This document shows, piece by piece, positions 35,658-45,567 of a stretch of 64,000 nucleotides of DNA. The notes beneath the pieces were generated by a model that worked only from the letters and a program-made list of their open reading frames with translations, did not search any database and was not told the DNA's origin. The position numbers and the translations under genes were made by a program. This DNA comes from an uncultured Ulvibacter sp. (lineage in GTDB: Bacteria; Bacteroidota; Bacteroidia; Flavobacteriales; Flavobacteriaceae), in the NCBI GenBank assembly GCA_913063405.1, contig CAJXZB010000017.1:1-64000 (forward strand). The letters run 5' to 3'. How positions within the stretch are numbered: the stretch's first letter is position 1; the number at the start of each line of letters is the position of its first letter.

Positions 35658-37138
35658 TTCTTTTTTCTAAGAATTTTACTGAAAAGTTCTTTAATATCCA
35701 TTTTCTTGTCCAATTGGTAATATGAAAATACAAAAGATAAAACAACAACTAGCGTCATTAAACCATATTTCAAGAATGAAGCCTCAATATAAGTTAATAG
35801 AAAAGCGACCAGAGACAGTACAATACAAAACACGAAAATAGGGTAAAACCCTCTATCGAAATAAAAATTATATCGCATTTTGGTAATTACTCGTAAAGCG
35901 ATAAAATGTAAGATATAATATAAAAAGAAGCTTATCCCTAGGCCTTCTAATCCACCATAAGAATAACCCACAACATTCGATGCCAACAAAATGGTGTTAA
36001 ATCCAATAGCCGTTTTTACGAACAACTTCGAATCTCCTTTGGCAATAATCACATAACCCATTGAAAAAGAAACCGCTTTAAAAACCATTCCTAGAATTCC
36101 CCAACTTACCATTTTCACGATGGGTGTAAACGCTTCAGAATATAGCAATACTATAATAAACTGAGCAAACATCAAGAAGACAACAATAATGGGTGTTATG
36201 AGCAATACCGCAATAAAGGCTTGTTCAAACACAACTTTTCTAATCTTGATTACCTCTTCGGAAATCGCAGAAAGTCGTGGAAAATAATCTGTGGCCATTG
36301 CCGTAAAAATAATCCCAACATAGGTGTTCAAAATCACAAAACCCGCATTGTACAATCCTACCTCATCTACGCCGCCTTTCTGACTAATATAAATTTGAAT
36401 GATGTATGCCACTAGTAAAGATATAAGACTGCTTACGCTCAGGGTTACTCCTAATTGTATCATTTCTTTTCCTTCGGAAAAGGCCTCGGCAGTGGTAATT
36501 GGTGATTTAGCGATTTCCGCTTTTTGGGTGTAATAAAACGTAAAGGCAAAACTCATTAACGAGGCTATTATTATTGCCGGAACAATGGCATCAATTCGAT
36601 AATAATAATACAACGGAACTGTAATAATAAGCCCAAAAATATTTCCAAATAAATTGGCCTTGGCTAGATCTTTCAGCTTCCGAAGCCCCTGCAAAATAGA
36701 CAGCTTACTATTAGTTAGTTGTTTAAAAAACAATGCAATTGCTATCCAGACAAAAGCCAAGGTAAAATCCTTATTCTCAAAAGCAAATTCACTCAAAAAA
36801 GGAGACAAGGCTATCATGAGTAATGCTCCAAAACTTGCTGTGAACCATACAAGTCGTTTTAGTATACTTATAGTTCTAGTCGTTTCTTCTTGACTTTTAT
36901 TCTCGTGTGATAGAGATATGTCCCTAACGGCGCTACTATCCAAGCCAAGATTCGTAACACCATTAATCAATCCTAAAGTAGAATTAAGTAAACTCGCAAT
37001 CCCCATTCCAGTAGGTCCGATGAACAAGGCGATAAACTTTGAGCGTACAATCGCAATCAAAATATTTACTATTTGCACGCCTCCAAATAGCGAGGTGGCC
37101 TTAAGTACATTTCGATATGAATCTTTATGTTTTGACAT
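35654..37138 (-). CDS. Polysaccharide flippase (Wzx-like, MOP superfamily)
   Basis: The 494-residue protein has about 14 transmembrane helices. Its early segment RSKFIALFIGPTGMGIASLLNSTLG is typical of O-antigen translocases (split here: RSKFIALFIGPTGMG then IASLLNSTLG). It moves undecaprenyl-linked glycan units across the inner membrane. Two flippase genes in one region suggest two glycans, or one replaced and one resident. Confidence 0.87.
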   Translation of the reverse strand: MSKHKDSYRNVLKATSLFGGVQIVNILIAIVRSKFIALFIGPTGMGIASLLNSTLGLINGVTNLGLDSSAVRDISLSHENKSQEETTRTISILKRLVWFTASFGALLMIALSPFLSEFAFENKDFTLAFVWIAIALFFKQLTNSKLSILQGLRKLKDLAKANLFGNIFGLIITVPLYYYYRIDAIVPAIIIASLMSFAFTFYYTQKAEIAKSPITTAEAFSEGKEMIQLGVTLSVSSLISLLVAYIIQIYISQKGGVDEVGLYNAGFVILNTYVGIIFTAMATDYFPRLSAISEEVIKIRKVVFEQAFIAVLLITPIIVVFLMFAQFIIVLLYSEAFTPIVKMVSWGILGMVFKAVSFSMGYVIIAKGDSKLFVKTAIGFNTILLASNVVGYSYGGLEGLGISFFLYYILHFIALRVITKMRYNFYFDRGFYPIFVFCIVLSLVAFLLTYIEASFLKYGLMTLVVVLSFVFSYYQLDKKMDIKELFSKILRKKK

Positions 37139-37201
37139 TAAGTCTTTTTGATAACGGATTTTTCAACATATTAATTTAGTTATAGTAGAGATACACAATA
37201 C

Positions 37202-38488
37202 TTAAGAAGTTGCTTTCTGCTTGTTAAAATAACGTACGACCAAGAAAAGAACCACTGCAAAATAAACAATGTATCGAATAAAATGACCAATTACAACACC
37301 TTCTACGCCGTATTGCTTTACTAAATAATGAGCCAGTAAATAGAATAATCCTAATGAAACTATTTCAGAAAAGATAAAACTCCGAACCAGTTTCTTTGCT
37401 AAAAATTGATGTATCAAGACTAAGGAAGCCAAGCGCACAAAATCTCCTAGTAACTGCCATTTAAACAAGGGTAGCATCCCATCAAAACCCGGATAGATAA
37501 AATCAACGAAATAACTTCTCAGAAAATAGACGCCCAACATCCCTAAACCAAAAATTGGCAAGAGTGTTTTATAGATTGACAGCAGTTCTTTTTTAAACAA
37601 TCCCGTTGTCTTAATCCCTGCAAACCTAGGTAGTACATAAAGTGTAAATATGGAGCCAGAAAACACCATATAATTTTTAGAAATAAATGTCATTGCTGTC
37701 CATAAACCCGCATCTTCCTCGCTCAATCTGTCCGCAAGCATACTTCGTACGTCAATTTCAACGTAGTTCAATAAAACTGAAGAAAAGAAAGACATCAATG
37801 AGAAAGCCAACAACGCCTTGGCCATTGGAGTTTTTAAAGATAGTTTTGAGAACTGTACATACTCTTTTAAAACCTTAGAGAATATAAACAGTAGTACTAG
37901 CAATTGAATTAAAGGTGTAATTGCTATAGCAATTAAAGCACCATCAATATTATACTTTAAGAGAAATACAATTGTAAGTGTTGCACTTATCAGGTATGCA
38001 ATCAAATCGATTTTTGCGAACTTTTTATATTTAGATAATCCATTGACAACCCCGTTAAAAATACGCTGAACACTTATAAAAGGAACTAATACCGCCAACA
38101 ATTTGATGAGATAAGAAAAGTCTTTAGATAGAAATAGATGCTCACTAATAAAATCCGCTCCAAAAAACAAAACTAAAAAACAAAGCACCGATCCTATTAT
38201 GGAAAATACAAAAGCGGTAGAAAACAACTTCTGCAGTTGTTCTTTCTCTTCTTTATACTCCGCCACATATTTAACTACACCACTAAAGACTCCAACAGAT
38301 GTAGTCGAAGTAAGTAATTGAGAAAGATTACGAAGTTGTCCAATTTTAGAAATACCAGCCTCACCTACAATTTCGGCTAAAAGACGCTGAATAAAAAAAC
38401 TTATCACTAGGCGTATGCCTATAACAGCCGCATTGAGCGAAGTCATCTTCAAAAGTAAATTACCACGTATAAATTCTGGTATGTTCAA
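37202..38488 (-). CDS. Second polysaccharide flippase (Wzx-like)
   Basis: The 428-residue protein has about 12 to 13 transmembrane helices and the LLAEIVGEAGISKIGQLRN segment of O-antigen translocases. It is distinct in sequence from the 35654-37138 flippase. It lies directly downstream of the FdtB-type aminotransferase gene with no gap, so it probably carries the unit containing the amino sugar. Confidence 0.87.
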   Translation of the reverse strand: MNIPEFIRGNLLLKMTSLNAAVIGIRLVISFFIQRLLAEIVGEAGISKIGQLRNLSQLLTSTTSVGVFSGVVKYVAEYKEEKEQLQKLFSTAFVFSIIGSVLCFLVLFFGADFISEHLFLSKDFSYLIKLLAVLVPFISVQRIFNGVVNGLSKYKKFAKIDLIAYLISATLTIVFLLKYNIDGALIAIAITPLIQLLVLLFIFSKVLKEYVQFSKLSLKTPMAKALLAFSLMSFFSSVLLNYVEIDVRSMLADRLSEEDAGLWTAMTFISKNYMVFSGSIFTLYVLPRFAGIKTTGLFKKELLSIYKTLLPIFGLGMLGVYFLRSYFVDFIYPGFDGMLPLFKWQLLGDFVRLASLVLIHQFLAKKLVRSFIFSEIVSLGLFYLLAHYLVKQYGVEGVVIGHFIRYIVYFAVVLFLVVRYFNKQKATS

Positions 38489-39589
38489 TTAGTATGAATT
38501 TAGCACCGAAATGATTCGGTCCACCTCAAGGTTTGTAAGTATCGGACTTACAGGAATACTTACAACCTCTCTGTGAATTTTTTCGGTAACTGGAAACGTC
38601 AAGTTTTCATATTCTATGAACGCCTCTTGCTTATGAGGTGCTATAGGGTAATGCACTAAAGTGCCAATTTCACTCTCTTTTAGATACTCAATAAAAGCGT
38701 TTCGATCTTTAACTTGAACAACAAACAGATGAAAAACGTGATCTTCGCTTTGATTATAATAAGGAAGTTCTATTTTTTCATTGTTTACTTCTGAAAGATA
38801 TCGTTTTGCAATAACCCGCCTTTTTTCATTATCGGCATCAAGCAACGGAAGTTTACAATTTAGAAATGCGGCCTGAATCTCATCCAATCTAGAATTGATT
38901 CCAACATACTCATTTATATATTTTGACGAAGCTCCATAATTCCGAAGCATTCGAATAACCGAAGCCAATTTATCACTGTTAGTTGTAACGGCTCCTCCAT
39001 CTCCTAAAGCACCTAAGTTCTTTGTTGGATAAAAACTAAACCCCGCAGCATCTCCTAAATTTCCAGCTCTTTTCCCTTCAACATTCTTTGCTCCGTGCGC
39101 CTGTGCAGCATCTTCAATTACCAGCAGACCCTTTTCTCTTGCAATAGTATTTATTTCATCCATTGGACTTAACTGCCCATATAAATGAACTGGTAAAATC
39201 ACCTTTGTCTTAGAATTACATGCTTTTTTCAATTCAGTCAAATCAAAATTGAAGATCTTATCTTCTCCTTCAACCAAAATAGGTGTTAACCCTGCTTGTC
39301 TAATGGCAAGAATAGTAGCTATGTAAGTATTCGAGGCAACCAGAACCTCATCTCCATCCTTTAACTTTCCTAAAACCCTATACGCATCTAGGATAAGACG
39401 TAACGCATCCAAACCATTCGCGACTCCAATGCAATGATTGGTGCCGCAATAGTCCGCATATGTCTTCTCAAATGCAGAAACTTGAGTTCCTAATATATAA
39501 TATCCAGAATCTAAAAACGCCTTGAACCGATTTTGAAATTCGGTTTCAAAACGCATATTAATTTTATGTAGATCTAAAAATGGAATCAT
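38489..39589 (-). CDS. DegT/DnrJ/EryC1/StrS aminotransferase, FdtB/QdtB type
   Basis: The 366-residue PLP enzyme has PLP lysine K190 ([15 protein letters not shown]) and D160 ([11 protein letters not shown]) for the ring nitrogen. Its start [11 protein letters not shown] and overall sequence match the dTDP-3-keto-6-deoxyhexose 3-aminotransferases FdtB and QdtB. The FdtA-type ketoisomerase in this window supplies the matching substrate, though it lies 6.5 kb away. The ATG overlaps the stop of the upstream FemAB-like gene by 4 bases. Confidence 0.86.
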   Translation of the reverse strand: MIPFLDLHKINMRFETEFQNRFKAFLDSGYYILGTQVSAFEKTYADYCGTNHCIGVANGLDALRLILDAYRVLGKLKDGDEVLVASNTYIATILAIRQAGLTPILVEGEDKIFNFDLTELKKACNSKTKVILPVHLYGQLSPMDEINTIAREKGLLVIEDAAQAHGAKNVEGKRAGNLGDAAGFSFYPTKNLGALGDGGAVTTNSDKLASVIRMLRNYGASSKYINEYVGINSRLDEIQAAFLNCKLPLLDADNEKRRVIAKRYLSEVNNEKIELPYYNQSEDHVFHLFVVQVKDRNAFIEYLKESEIGTLVHYPIAPHKQEAFIEYENLTFPVTEKIHREVVSIPVSPILTNLEVDRIISVLNSY

Positions 39590-40587
39590 ATAAAAATCTC
39601 TTTTAGCTTAAGATAATTAACGGTTTCGACTTTATAAGTTGGATATACAATACTTCGAGCCCCAAAACATTCCTTCCAATACTGAAGTCCCTTATTCACA
39701 TTCCGTCCCCTATTCTCATTGGAAGTGCCAAAGTCAAAATACTTTTTATCAAGATAACGCGTCTTTAGCAGATATTCAAACAAGAAATCTAGACTTCCCA
39801 ACTTTTGCTTATCGGCATTCGCCGAAATATATTGGACGTGCGCTACTTCCTTTGTTTCAAAAATTGTCGCACCTGCAACAATCTTATCTCCATCATAGAC
39901 ATTAAATTGAATAATATTTTTAGGGAAATAAGCTCCTATTGTTTTAATCTCTTCTAAGGAATGTACTGGTGCAATATCGTAACGCTCCTTGAGATTAGGA
40001 ACGAGTATGTCGTTCCAAAATGAATCAAAATTACTGTCTTCGCGAATGCTCAAATCAGATTTTCTTCCTTTTTTAACGCCTTCCATTCTATTGGAAAGGA
40101 TTTTTATTGGATTACTCTTGGCCACTGCGCTTGAAACATCTGCTCGAATGAGCTTTGCTTCAGAGATAAAAAGTAAATAAACCATTTCATCACTAGGGAG
40201 AAGGTGATAGATAGTTGGGAGTTGTTTTAGATATAGGGTTGAGATTTCCTCTGCATGCAAAAAGCTCAAAAGCTCTATAAAAATCTCGTTTACTTCTTCC
40301 AACTTAGGTTTTTTTCCAATCACTAGCCCGCCATAAGTAAGCCCTTGATGCGAGTGTATGGAATTATTAACTCGATTGGCTGGTAGAAGTCCAACCAACT
40401 TTTCATTCTTATAAATCAATAAGGAATAATCCTCAAAACGATCTTGATGATATTCCATAAAATCCCTTCGGAAGAGAAAAGTAGCGTTCTTTGCTTCATC
40501 GATAAAAGCATCCCATTGAAGTTTATCGTTTTGTGTATACTTTTTTATACTAATAATACGCGGTATATGAGTAGCTTTGTTTTTCAA
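39586..40587 (-). CDS. FemAB-like GNAT N-acyltransferase
   Basis: The 333-residue protein has two GNAT-like halves. [19 protein letters not shown]-type residues open the first (about 18-37). [20 protein letters not shown] and [17 protein letters not shown] lie in the second; the last motif is typical of FemAB and PEP-CTERM-associated acyltransferases. It could transfer an amino-acyl or acyl group to the 3-amino sugar made by the coupled aminotransferase gene. That pairing is suggestive but unproven. Confidence 0.75.
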   Translation of the reverse strand: MKNKATHIPRIISIKKYTQNDKLQWDAFIDEAKNATFLFRRDFMEYHQDRFEDYSLLIYKNEKLVGLLPANRVNNSIHSHQGLTYGGLVIGKKPKLEEVNEIFIELLSFLHAEEISTLYLKQLPTIYHLLPSDEMVYLLFISEAKLIRADVSSAVAKSNPIKILSNRMEGVKKGRKSDLSIREDSNFDSFWNDILVPNLKERYDIAPVHSLEEIKTIGAYFPKNIIQFNVYDGDKIVAGATIFETKEVAHVQYISANADKQKLGSLDFLFEYLLKTRYLDKKYFDFGTSNENRGRNVNKGLQYWKECFGARSIVYPTYKVETVNYLKLKEIFI

Positions 40588-40669
40588 AAAAAGTTGTTGA
40601 ATTATAAATGTAAAACTAATTTAAATTTTAGTTTTATGTAGTTTGCATTGAACTTAAAGTTACATTAAT

Positions 40670-41965
40670 TTGAATAAGTACCTCACGATAAGGAATAAAA
40701 AGATCCAAATCTATGATATCTTACTTTTCGTAATATACTCATTTATCTTTGGCTATTTTATCCTTCAACCTGCGATCTATTCTCCAGACACCAATAGTTA
40801 TTGGCACCTGAATGTAAACAGGTATCCAGGCTATGTGATCTTTTTACGGACTTTTGATTTTATTTTTAAAGATTATTTTGATCTAGCCATCGTTGGATTT
40901 CAATTACTCTTGACTTTATTTTCTATACATACTTTTCAGAAAAACATCAGCGATTTACTAAACGTAAATCTGCTGGTTAAAAGTATACTTTTATTAATAT
41001 TAGTTTTCCCTCTTTTTTCGCCTCTTCTAACAGCAAACAATCTTTGTTCTGAAGGACTTTCTTATCCTTTTTATCTTTTATTGATATCATATTCAATTGA
41101 TTTTTTATTCAGAAACGAATCAAGAAAAATTTACTGGCTAATTATTGCCTATGTGTTACTCGCTCTTACCAGAGGCCAATTTGCCGTGGTGATTCCTATT
41201 GTAATATTGATTTTCATTTTGAAAGAGAAGAAAAATATCCTTCTTAAAAAAAATCTAAAATATTTACTTCTCCTACTTCTTGTTCCTTTACTAACCAATA
41301 TGTTGGATAGTACGTATAGAAAACTAGTCCACGGCTATTTTATAACTACGCCATTTAGTTATGTAAATGCCCTCACGCTGCCTTTGTATTTATCGGAGGA
41401 GAAGGATGAAGATTTGTTTACGGATCATCCTGATCAGAGGGTACTATTTCAAAAAACCTATAAGAGAATTGACAGTCTTGGATTATTGAGTTCTAAAGTT
41501 GAAGGCACCTCTAAAGATCAATATGAATTGTTTCACAATAATTTTCCATATATCTGCAATCAGAGCTTCCATAACCTTGGAGCAAAACACTTTTATGAGA
41601 AAGATGGGATTACCTTTAAGAATTATATTGACACAGAATTTGCAGCGAAAGCAATGTTTCCAATACTCCTAAAAGCCCATTTTAAGGAATGGGTTACGTT
41701 ATATTCAATTAGTGTTTTGAGAGGTTACTATTCTATCTTTATATTTATTTTCTTTGTCCTAGTAAGTATATATAGTGGATGGCAATCTTTAAAGCGTTTT
41801 ACTTTGGACAATGGTCTTACGTTTATGGCTTCACTTTTACTACTTGCGAATTCATTATTAGTGGCTGTCGCGGTGCATACCATAATGCGCTATACTTTTT
41901 ATAACTTCGCACTCGGTTTTATTATCTTGATAATTCTTTCAAAAAAACTAACATCCAAAGTATGA
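40670..41965 (+). CDS. Multi-pass membrane protein, probable GT-C glycosyltransferase
   Basis: The 431-residue protein has about 10 transmembrane helices. After the first lies SPDTNSYWHLNVNRYPGY, an acidic first-loop motif as in polyprenyl-phosphate-sugar-dependent GT-C enzymes. A periplasmic segment (about 225-325) lies between helices. The start is TTG (40670); no ATG occurs before residue 91, so TTG appears genuine. Its stop overlaps the start of the next gene by 4 bases; that gene encodes a polyprenyl-phosphate glycosyltransferase-like enzyme, so the pair is likely donor synthase and user. Confidence 0.7.
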   Translation: MNKYLTIRNKKIQIYDILLFVIYSFIFGYFILQPAIYSPDTNSYWHLNVNRYPGYVIFLRTFDFIFKDYFDLAIVGFQLLLTLFSIHTFQKNISDLLNVNLLVKSILLLILVFPLFSPLLTANNLCSEGLSYPFYLLLISYSIDFLFRNESRKIYWLIIAYVLLALTRGQFAVVIPIVILIFILKEKKNILLKKNLKYLLLLLLVPLLTNMLDSTYRKLVHGYFITTPFSYVNALTLPLYLSEEKDEDLFTDHPDQRVLFQKTYKRIDSLGLLSSKVEGTSKDQYELFHNNFPYICNQSFHNLGAKHFYEKDGITFKNYIDTEFAAKAMFPILLKAHFKEWVTLYSISVLRGYYSIFIFIFFVLVSIYSGWQSLKRFTLDNGLTFMASLLLLANSLLVAVAVHTIMRYTFYNFALGFIILIILSKKLTSKV

Positions 41966-43107
41966 ATATAGAGTTAAGTGTTGTAATGCCTTGCCTTAAT
42001 GAAGCGGAAACTCTGGCAATTTGCATCAAAAAAGCACAGTCTTTTTTTGAAAGAGAACAGATAGCTGGCGAAGTGGTGATAGCTGATAATGGAAGCACAG
42101 ACGGCTCTCAAGAAATCGCATTACAATTGAATGCTCGGGTTATAGATGTTCCTAAAAAAGGCTACGGAAGTGCTTTAATTGGCGGTATCAATGCTGCCCA
42201 AGGAACCTATGTGATGATGGGAGATGCAGATGATAGTTATGACTTTAGCAATATGATGCCCTACATTGTTAAACTTCGAGAAGGTTATGACTTGGTCATG
42301 GGAAATCGATTTAAGGGAGGTATTAAAAAAGGAGCGATGCCGTTTATACATAAGTACCTCGGGAACCCGGTACTCTCATTCATAGGACGATTGTTCTTTA
42401 AATCTAAAATTGGGGATTTTCATTGTGGCTTACGTGGTTTTAGTAAAGAGGCATTTAAAAAAATGGAGCTGAAAACCACGGGAATGGAATTCGCATCCGA
42501 AATGATCGTAAAATCAAGTTTGAAAAATCTAAAAATAGCGGAAGTCCCAACCATTTTATCTCCAGATGGTAGAACCCGTCCCCCACATTTAAATACCTGG
42601 CAAGATGGATGGAGACACCTCCGTTTCCTTGTTCTTTATAGCCCTAGGTGGTTATTTTTTATTCCAGGAATCCTATTAATGCTATTAGGGCTGATCTCCA
42701 GTGGCTTTCTAATCTATTCACCTATTAACATTGGGGACATTACATTTGACGTCCATACGCTATTATTTACTTCAGGCTGTGTTCTAATAGGTTTTCAGTT
42801 TATATTATTCTATGGTCTTACAAAAGTATTTACGGTGGAAAATGAACTTTTGCCCAAATCGAATAAATACGATAAGCTTTTCAAATATATAAACTTAGAA
42901 AAAGGGCTTCTCATAGGCCTTTTCCTTGTTCTTTTTGGAATTGCACTAAGTGGTTTTGCCTATAGTAACTGGAAAGAACTCAATTTTGGAGACATTCATA
43001 ACTCAAATACATTGAGAATCGTCATTCCAGCTATAACAGCTATGCTACTTGGGGTACAGGTAATTTTGTTCAGTCTATTCTTTAGTATTTTAGGACTTAA
43101 AAAATAG
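41962..43107 (+). CDS. GT2 polyprenyl-phosphate sugar synthase-like protein
   Basis: The 381-residue protein has a DPM/DPG-type GT-A domain (LSVVMPCLNEAETLAICI, ADNGSTDGS, MGDADDSYDF, and a late SPDGRTRPPHLNTWQDGWRH). Four C-terminal transmembrane helices follow. It resembles dolichyl-phosphate glucosyltransferase-type enzymes, which load a sugar on polyprenyl phosphate at the inner membrane. It is coupled to the preceding GT-C candidate. Confidence 0.85.
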   Translation: MNIELSVVMPCLNEAETLAICIKKAQSFFEREQIAGEVVIADNGSTDGSQEIALQLNARVIDVPKKGYGSALIGGINAAQGTYVMMGDADDSYDFSNMMPYIVKLREGYDLVMGNRFKGGIKKGAMPFIHKYLGNPVLSFIGRLFFKSKIGDFHCGLRGFSKEAFKKMELKTTGMEFASEMIVKSSLKNLKIAEVPTILSPDGRTRPPHLNTWQDGWRHLRFLVLYSPRWLFFIPGILLMLLGLISSGFLIYSPINIGDITFDVHTLLFTSGCVLIGFQFILFYGLTKVFTVENELLPKSNKYDKLFKYINLEKGLLIGLFLVLFGIALSGFAYSNWKELNFGDIHNSNTLRIVIPAITAMLLGVQVILFSLFFSILGLKK

Positions 43108-43128
43108 TCCTGTGAAGTTTTCAAATTG

Positions 43129-44628
43129 TCAATTTCCAATATATTTGACGTCAATTACATTTGTAAAATAAAACTCGTTCTTCACAACGTTAGCTTGGAT
43201 ATTGCCTGTTGACTGAAGTTCTTTTAATGTCCTATCCCTCATAGAAGTTAGCAGGTAAAAATGATTGAATTCTTTAGCTTTTCGCGCTATATCTTCAATA
43301 GAAAGGACCTCATCAAAGGGAATATTGTACTTCCGTAGATATAAATCTGTTGAAGGCTTATCAAGCTGATTGTATTTTACGACAGGAACCCCCTTTCTTA
43401 TAACACTTAATTCTTTCATTACACGATCCTGTTTATAATAATCTGCCAAATAGAAATTCCTGTATATATCTTGGGACAGTTTATTGTTCTCAACCAAATT
43501 TTTAGAAATAATTAATTCATTCTTATTTATTTGATCCATAAAAATAAATAGGCAGTAACAAGTAACTAAGACTTGTAAAATTCTTATCCGATACCAATTC
43601 GTGCTGTTATCAATAAATTGAATCACTGGTACTGCTAGAAGTAAACAAAACACAGGGGCTAAGGGAATAAAAACCCGTTGAAATGGCATCTTTTGGTGCA
43701 TAAAAGAAATTGCAAATGGCAACGCAAACATTATTAAAAGAAAGACAAAATAGTACGTTTCCTTAATCCTACCCGCTTTTCGAAACCATAGGATAAAAGG
43801 CACAATAAATAATAGCAACAAATATCTTTTTGATAAAAAAGCTGGGGCAACTCCTTTAAAAACTCCCCAAGTATAAAAATAACCCGGCGCCTCTGAATGT
43901 GAATACTTGTTAAAAATCACATTTTCCAAAACAGGTAAATACAGAAAAATAGAAACTAGTACACCAATCGAAATATACAAGAGTGCATTCCTGTAACTAC
44001 GAAAAGAAAAATTTTTATCCATTTTTCTACTAATGGCAAAAATCAATACAACTGCCAACCACAATGAAACAACAAAATACAAATTTGAAGGGATGGTATA
44101 AATAAGTAATATCGTGGATAGAAGTATCCTAATCCAATCATACTTCCTTCTCAACTCAATATATCTCCAAGTATAGAAAATCATCATTATTAAGAATAAG
44201 GAGCTCATATTATAGCCTCTTAGCTGCAATGAAAAATTAATCACAGGAATGGTAGTAAAGAACACAGCATAGATTAAAAAACTACTTTTATTATTAAAAA
44301 ATAGTTTTGCAACACGCACAGTGAAATAGGCCGTTAAAAGGGAAATTACTAACTGAAAAAGTCTAAAAATATATACGTTTTCAGAAACCAAAAACGCATC
44401 TCTAAGATTAAATATTCTGGAAATTAATTGACTCGTGATGTTAAAAAAAATATGATTATTTGGAGAAGGATAATAAAATAACGTTGTTGCAAAATCCTGT
44501 AACGAAAAATGCTCCAAAGAATAAACTTCGTCATACCACAAGTCCCAATTAACATAACGATATGTCCATATCATTAATGGGATTAGCCCAAGCAAAACAA
44601 TACTATAATTAACGATTTTCGTTTTCAT
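43129..44628 (-). CDS. GT39/ArnT-like membrane glycosyltransferase
   Basis: The 499-residue protein has about 11 transmembrane helices and the catalytic first-loop motif DLWYDEVYSLEH (about 29-40) of PMT/ArnT GT-C enzymes. A C-terminal periplasmic domain of about 120 residues follows. It would transfer a sugar from polyprenyl phosphate to a glycan, lipid or protein on the outer face of the inner membrane. It converges with the 41962 gene (21 bases apart) and is divergent from the next DPM-like gene. Confidence 0.82.
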   Translation of the reverse strand: MKTKIVNYSIVLLGLIPLMIWTYRYVNWDLWYDEVYSLEHFSLQDFATTLFYYPSPNNHIFFNITSQLISRIFNLRDAFLVSENVYIFRLFQLVISLLTAYFTVRVAKLFFNNKSSFLIYAVFFTTIPVINFSLQLRGYNMSSLFLIMMIFYTWRYIELRRKYDWIRILLSTILLIYTIPSNLYFVVSLWLAVVLIFAISRKMDKNFSFRSYRNALLYISIGVLVSIFLYLPVLENVIFNKYSHSEAPGYFYTWGVFKGVAPAFLSKRYLLLLFIVPFILWFRKAGRIKETYYFVFLLIMFALPFAISFMHQKMPFQRVFIPLAPVFCLLLAVPVIQFIDNSTNWYRIRILQVLVTCYCLFIFMDQINKNELIISKNLVENNKLSQDIYRNFYLADYYKQDRVMKELSVIRKGVPVVKYNQLDKPSTDLYLRKYNIPFDEVLSIEDIARKAKEFNHFYLLTSMRDRTLKELQSTGNIQANVVKNEFYFTNVIDVKYIGN

Positions 44629-44823
44629 ACTCCTAAAATCAAAAATAGTCTTTTCTCTTAATAAAATTAGAGGCCATTAAAAGAAACCTTACTACCTAAA
44701 GGGATAATTCAAAGAAACAAACCAACAAGATTTAATCCTGAAGTTTCTTGTAAAACAAGATTATGGCATTTTTTTTAAAGGTAGCAGTACAGATATATAT
44801 ATATTTGCCCGAAAAGTTTTTAT
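44629..44823. promoter_or_regulatory. Divergent intergenic region with TATATTTG box
   Basis: This 195-base region lies between the GT39-like gene and the DPM-like gene. TATATTTG at 44800-44807 is a perfect -7 box for the plus-strand gene, 13 bases before its ATG. No -33 TTG lies at the expected distance, and no strong hairpin is seen. Confidence 0.5.
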
Positions 44824-45549
44824 ATGCAGAAGACACTTTCAGTAATTATTCCTGCCTACAATGAAGAGGCCACTATTCTTGAAATTCTAGAGGTACTTTA
44901 TCAACTTGAATTGCCTGAAGATTTGGATAAGGAGATTGTTATTATTGATGATTGTTCGAAAGACCAGACACTTAGTTTGGTAAAAAACTTTATTGAAAAC
45001 CACAAAGACCTTACTATTAAATTATTTTCTCAACCCCAAAATCAAGGTAAAGGCGCAGCACTTCATAAAGGCATTGATCTTGCAACAGGAGATTTTTTAA
45101 TTGTCCAAGATGCCGATCTAGAATATGACCCTAATGAATACTCTTTACTTTTAAGGCCTATGCTTGATGGAAAAGCTGATGTTGTTTATGGTTCAAGGTT
45201 TATGGGTGGTAATCCGCATCGAATTCTATTTTTTTGGCATACACTTGGAAACAAGTTTCTAACTTTCCTAAGTAATATGTTTACCAATCTAAATTTAACA
45301 GATATGGAAACCTGTTATAAATTATTTAGATCCGAAATAATAAAAGGACTAACATTGAAAGAGAAACGTTTCGGGTTTGAACCCGAAGTAACTGCCAAAA
45401 TATCTCGAATCCCTAAAATTCGTATTTATGAAGTTGGTATTTCCTACTATGGTCGTACATATGAAGAAGGAAAAAAAATAAACTGGAAGGATGGTGTTTG
45501 GGCGCTATGGTGTATTTTTAGATACAATCTGCTTCGTTTTATTTCCTAA
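44824..45549 (+). CDS. GT2 dolichyl-phosphate mannose synthase-like protein
   Basis: The 241-residue GT-A domain protein lacks membrane helices. Motifs are LSVIIPAYNEEATILEIL, IIDDCSKDQT, VQDADLEYDPNEY and METCYKLFRSE, the family pattern of DPM1-type enzymes. It probably makes a polyprenyl-phosphate sugar; a Glc or Man donor cannot be chosen from sequence. It is placed beside the GT39-like gene that could use its product. Confidence 0.87.
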   Translation: MQKTLSVIIPAYNEEATILEILEVLYQLELPEDLDKEIVIIDDCSKDQTLSLVKNFIENHKDLTIKLFSQPQNQGKGAALHKGIDLATGDFLIVQDADLEYDPNEYSLLLRPMLDGKADVVYGSRFMGGNPHRILFFWHTLGNKFLTFLSNMFTNLNLTDMETCYKLFRSEIIKGLTLKEKRFGFEPEVTAKISRIPKIRIYEVGISYYGRTYEEGKKINWKDGVWALWCIFRYNLLRFIS

Positions 45550-45567
45550 TAACTCGCCTTTCTTTCA

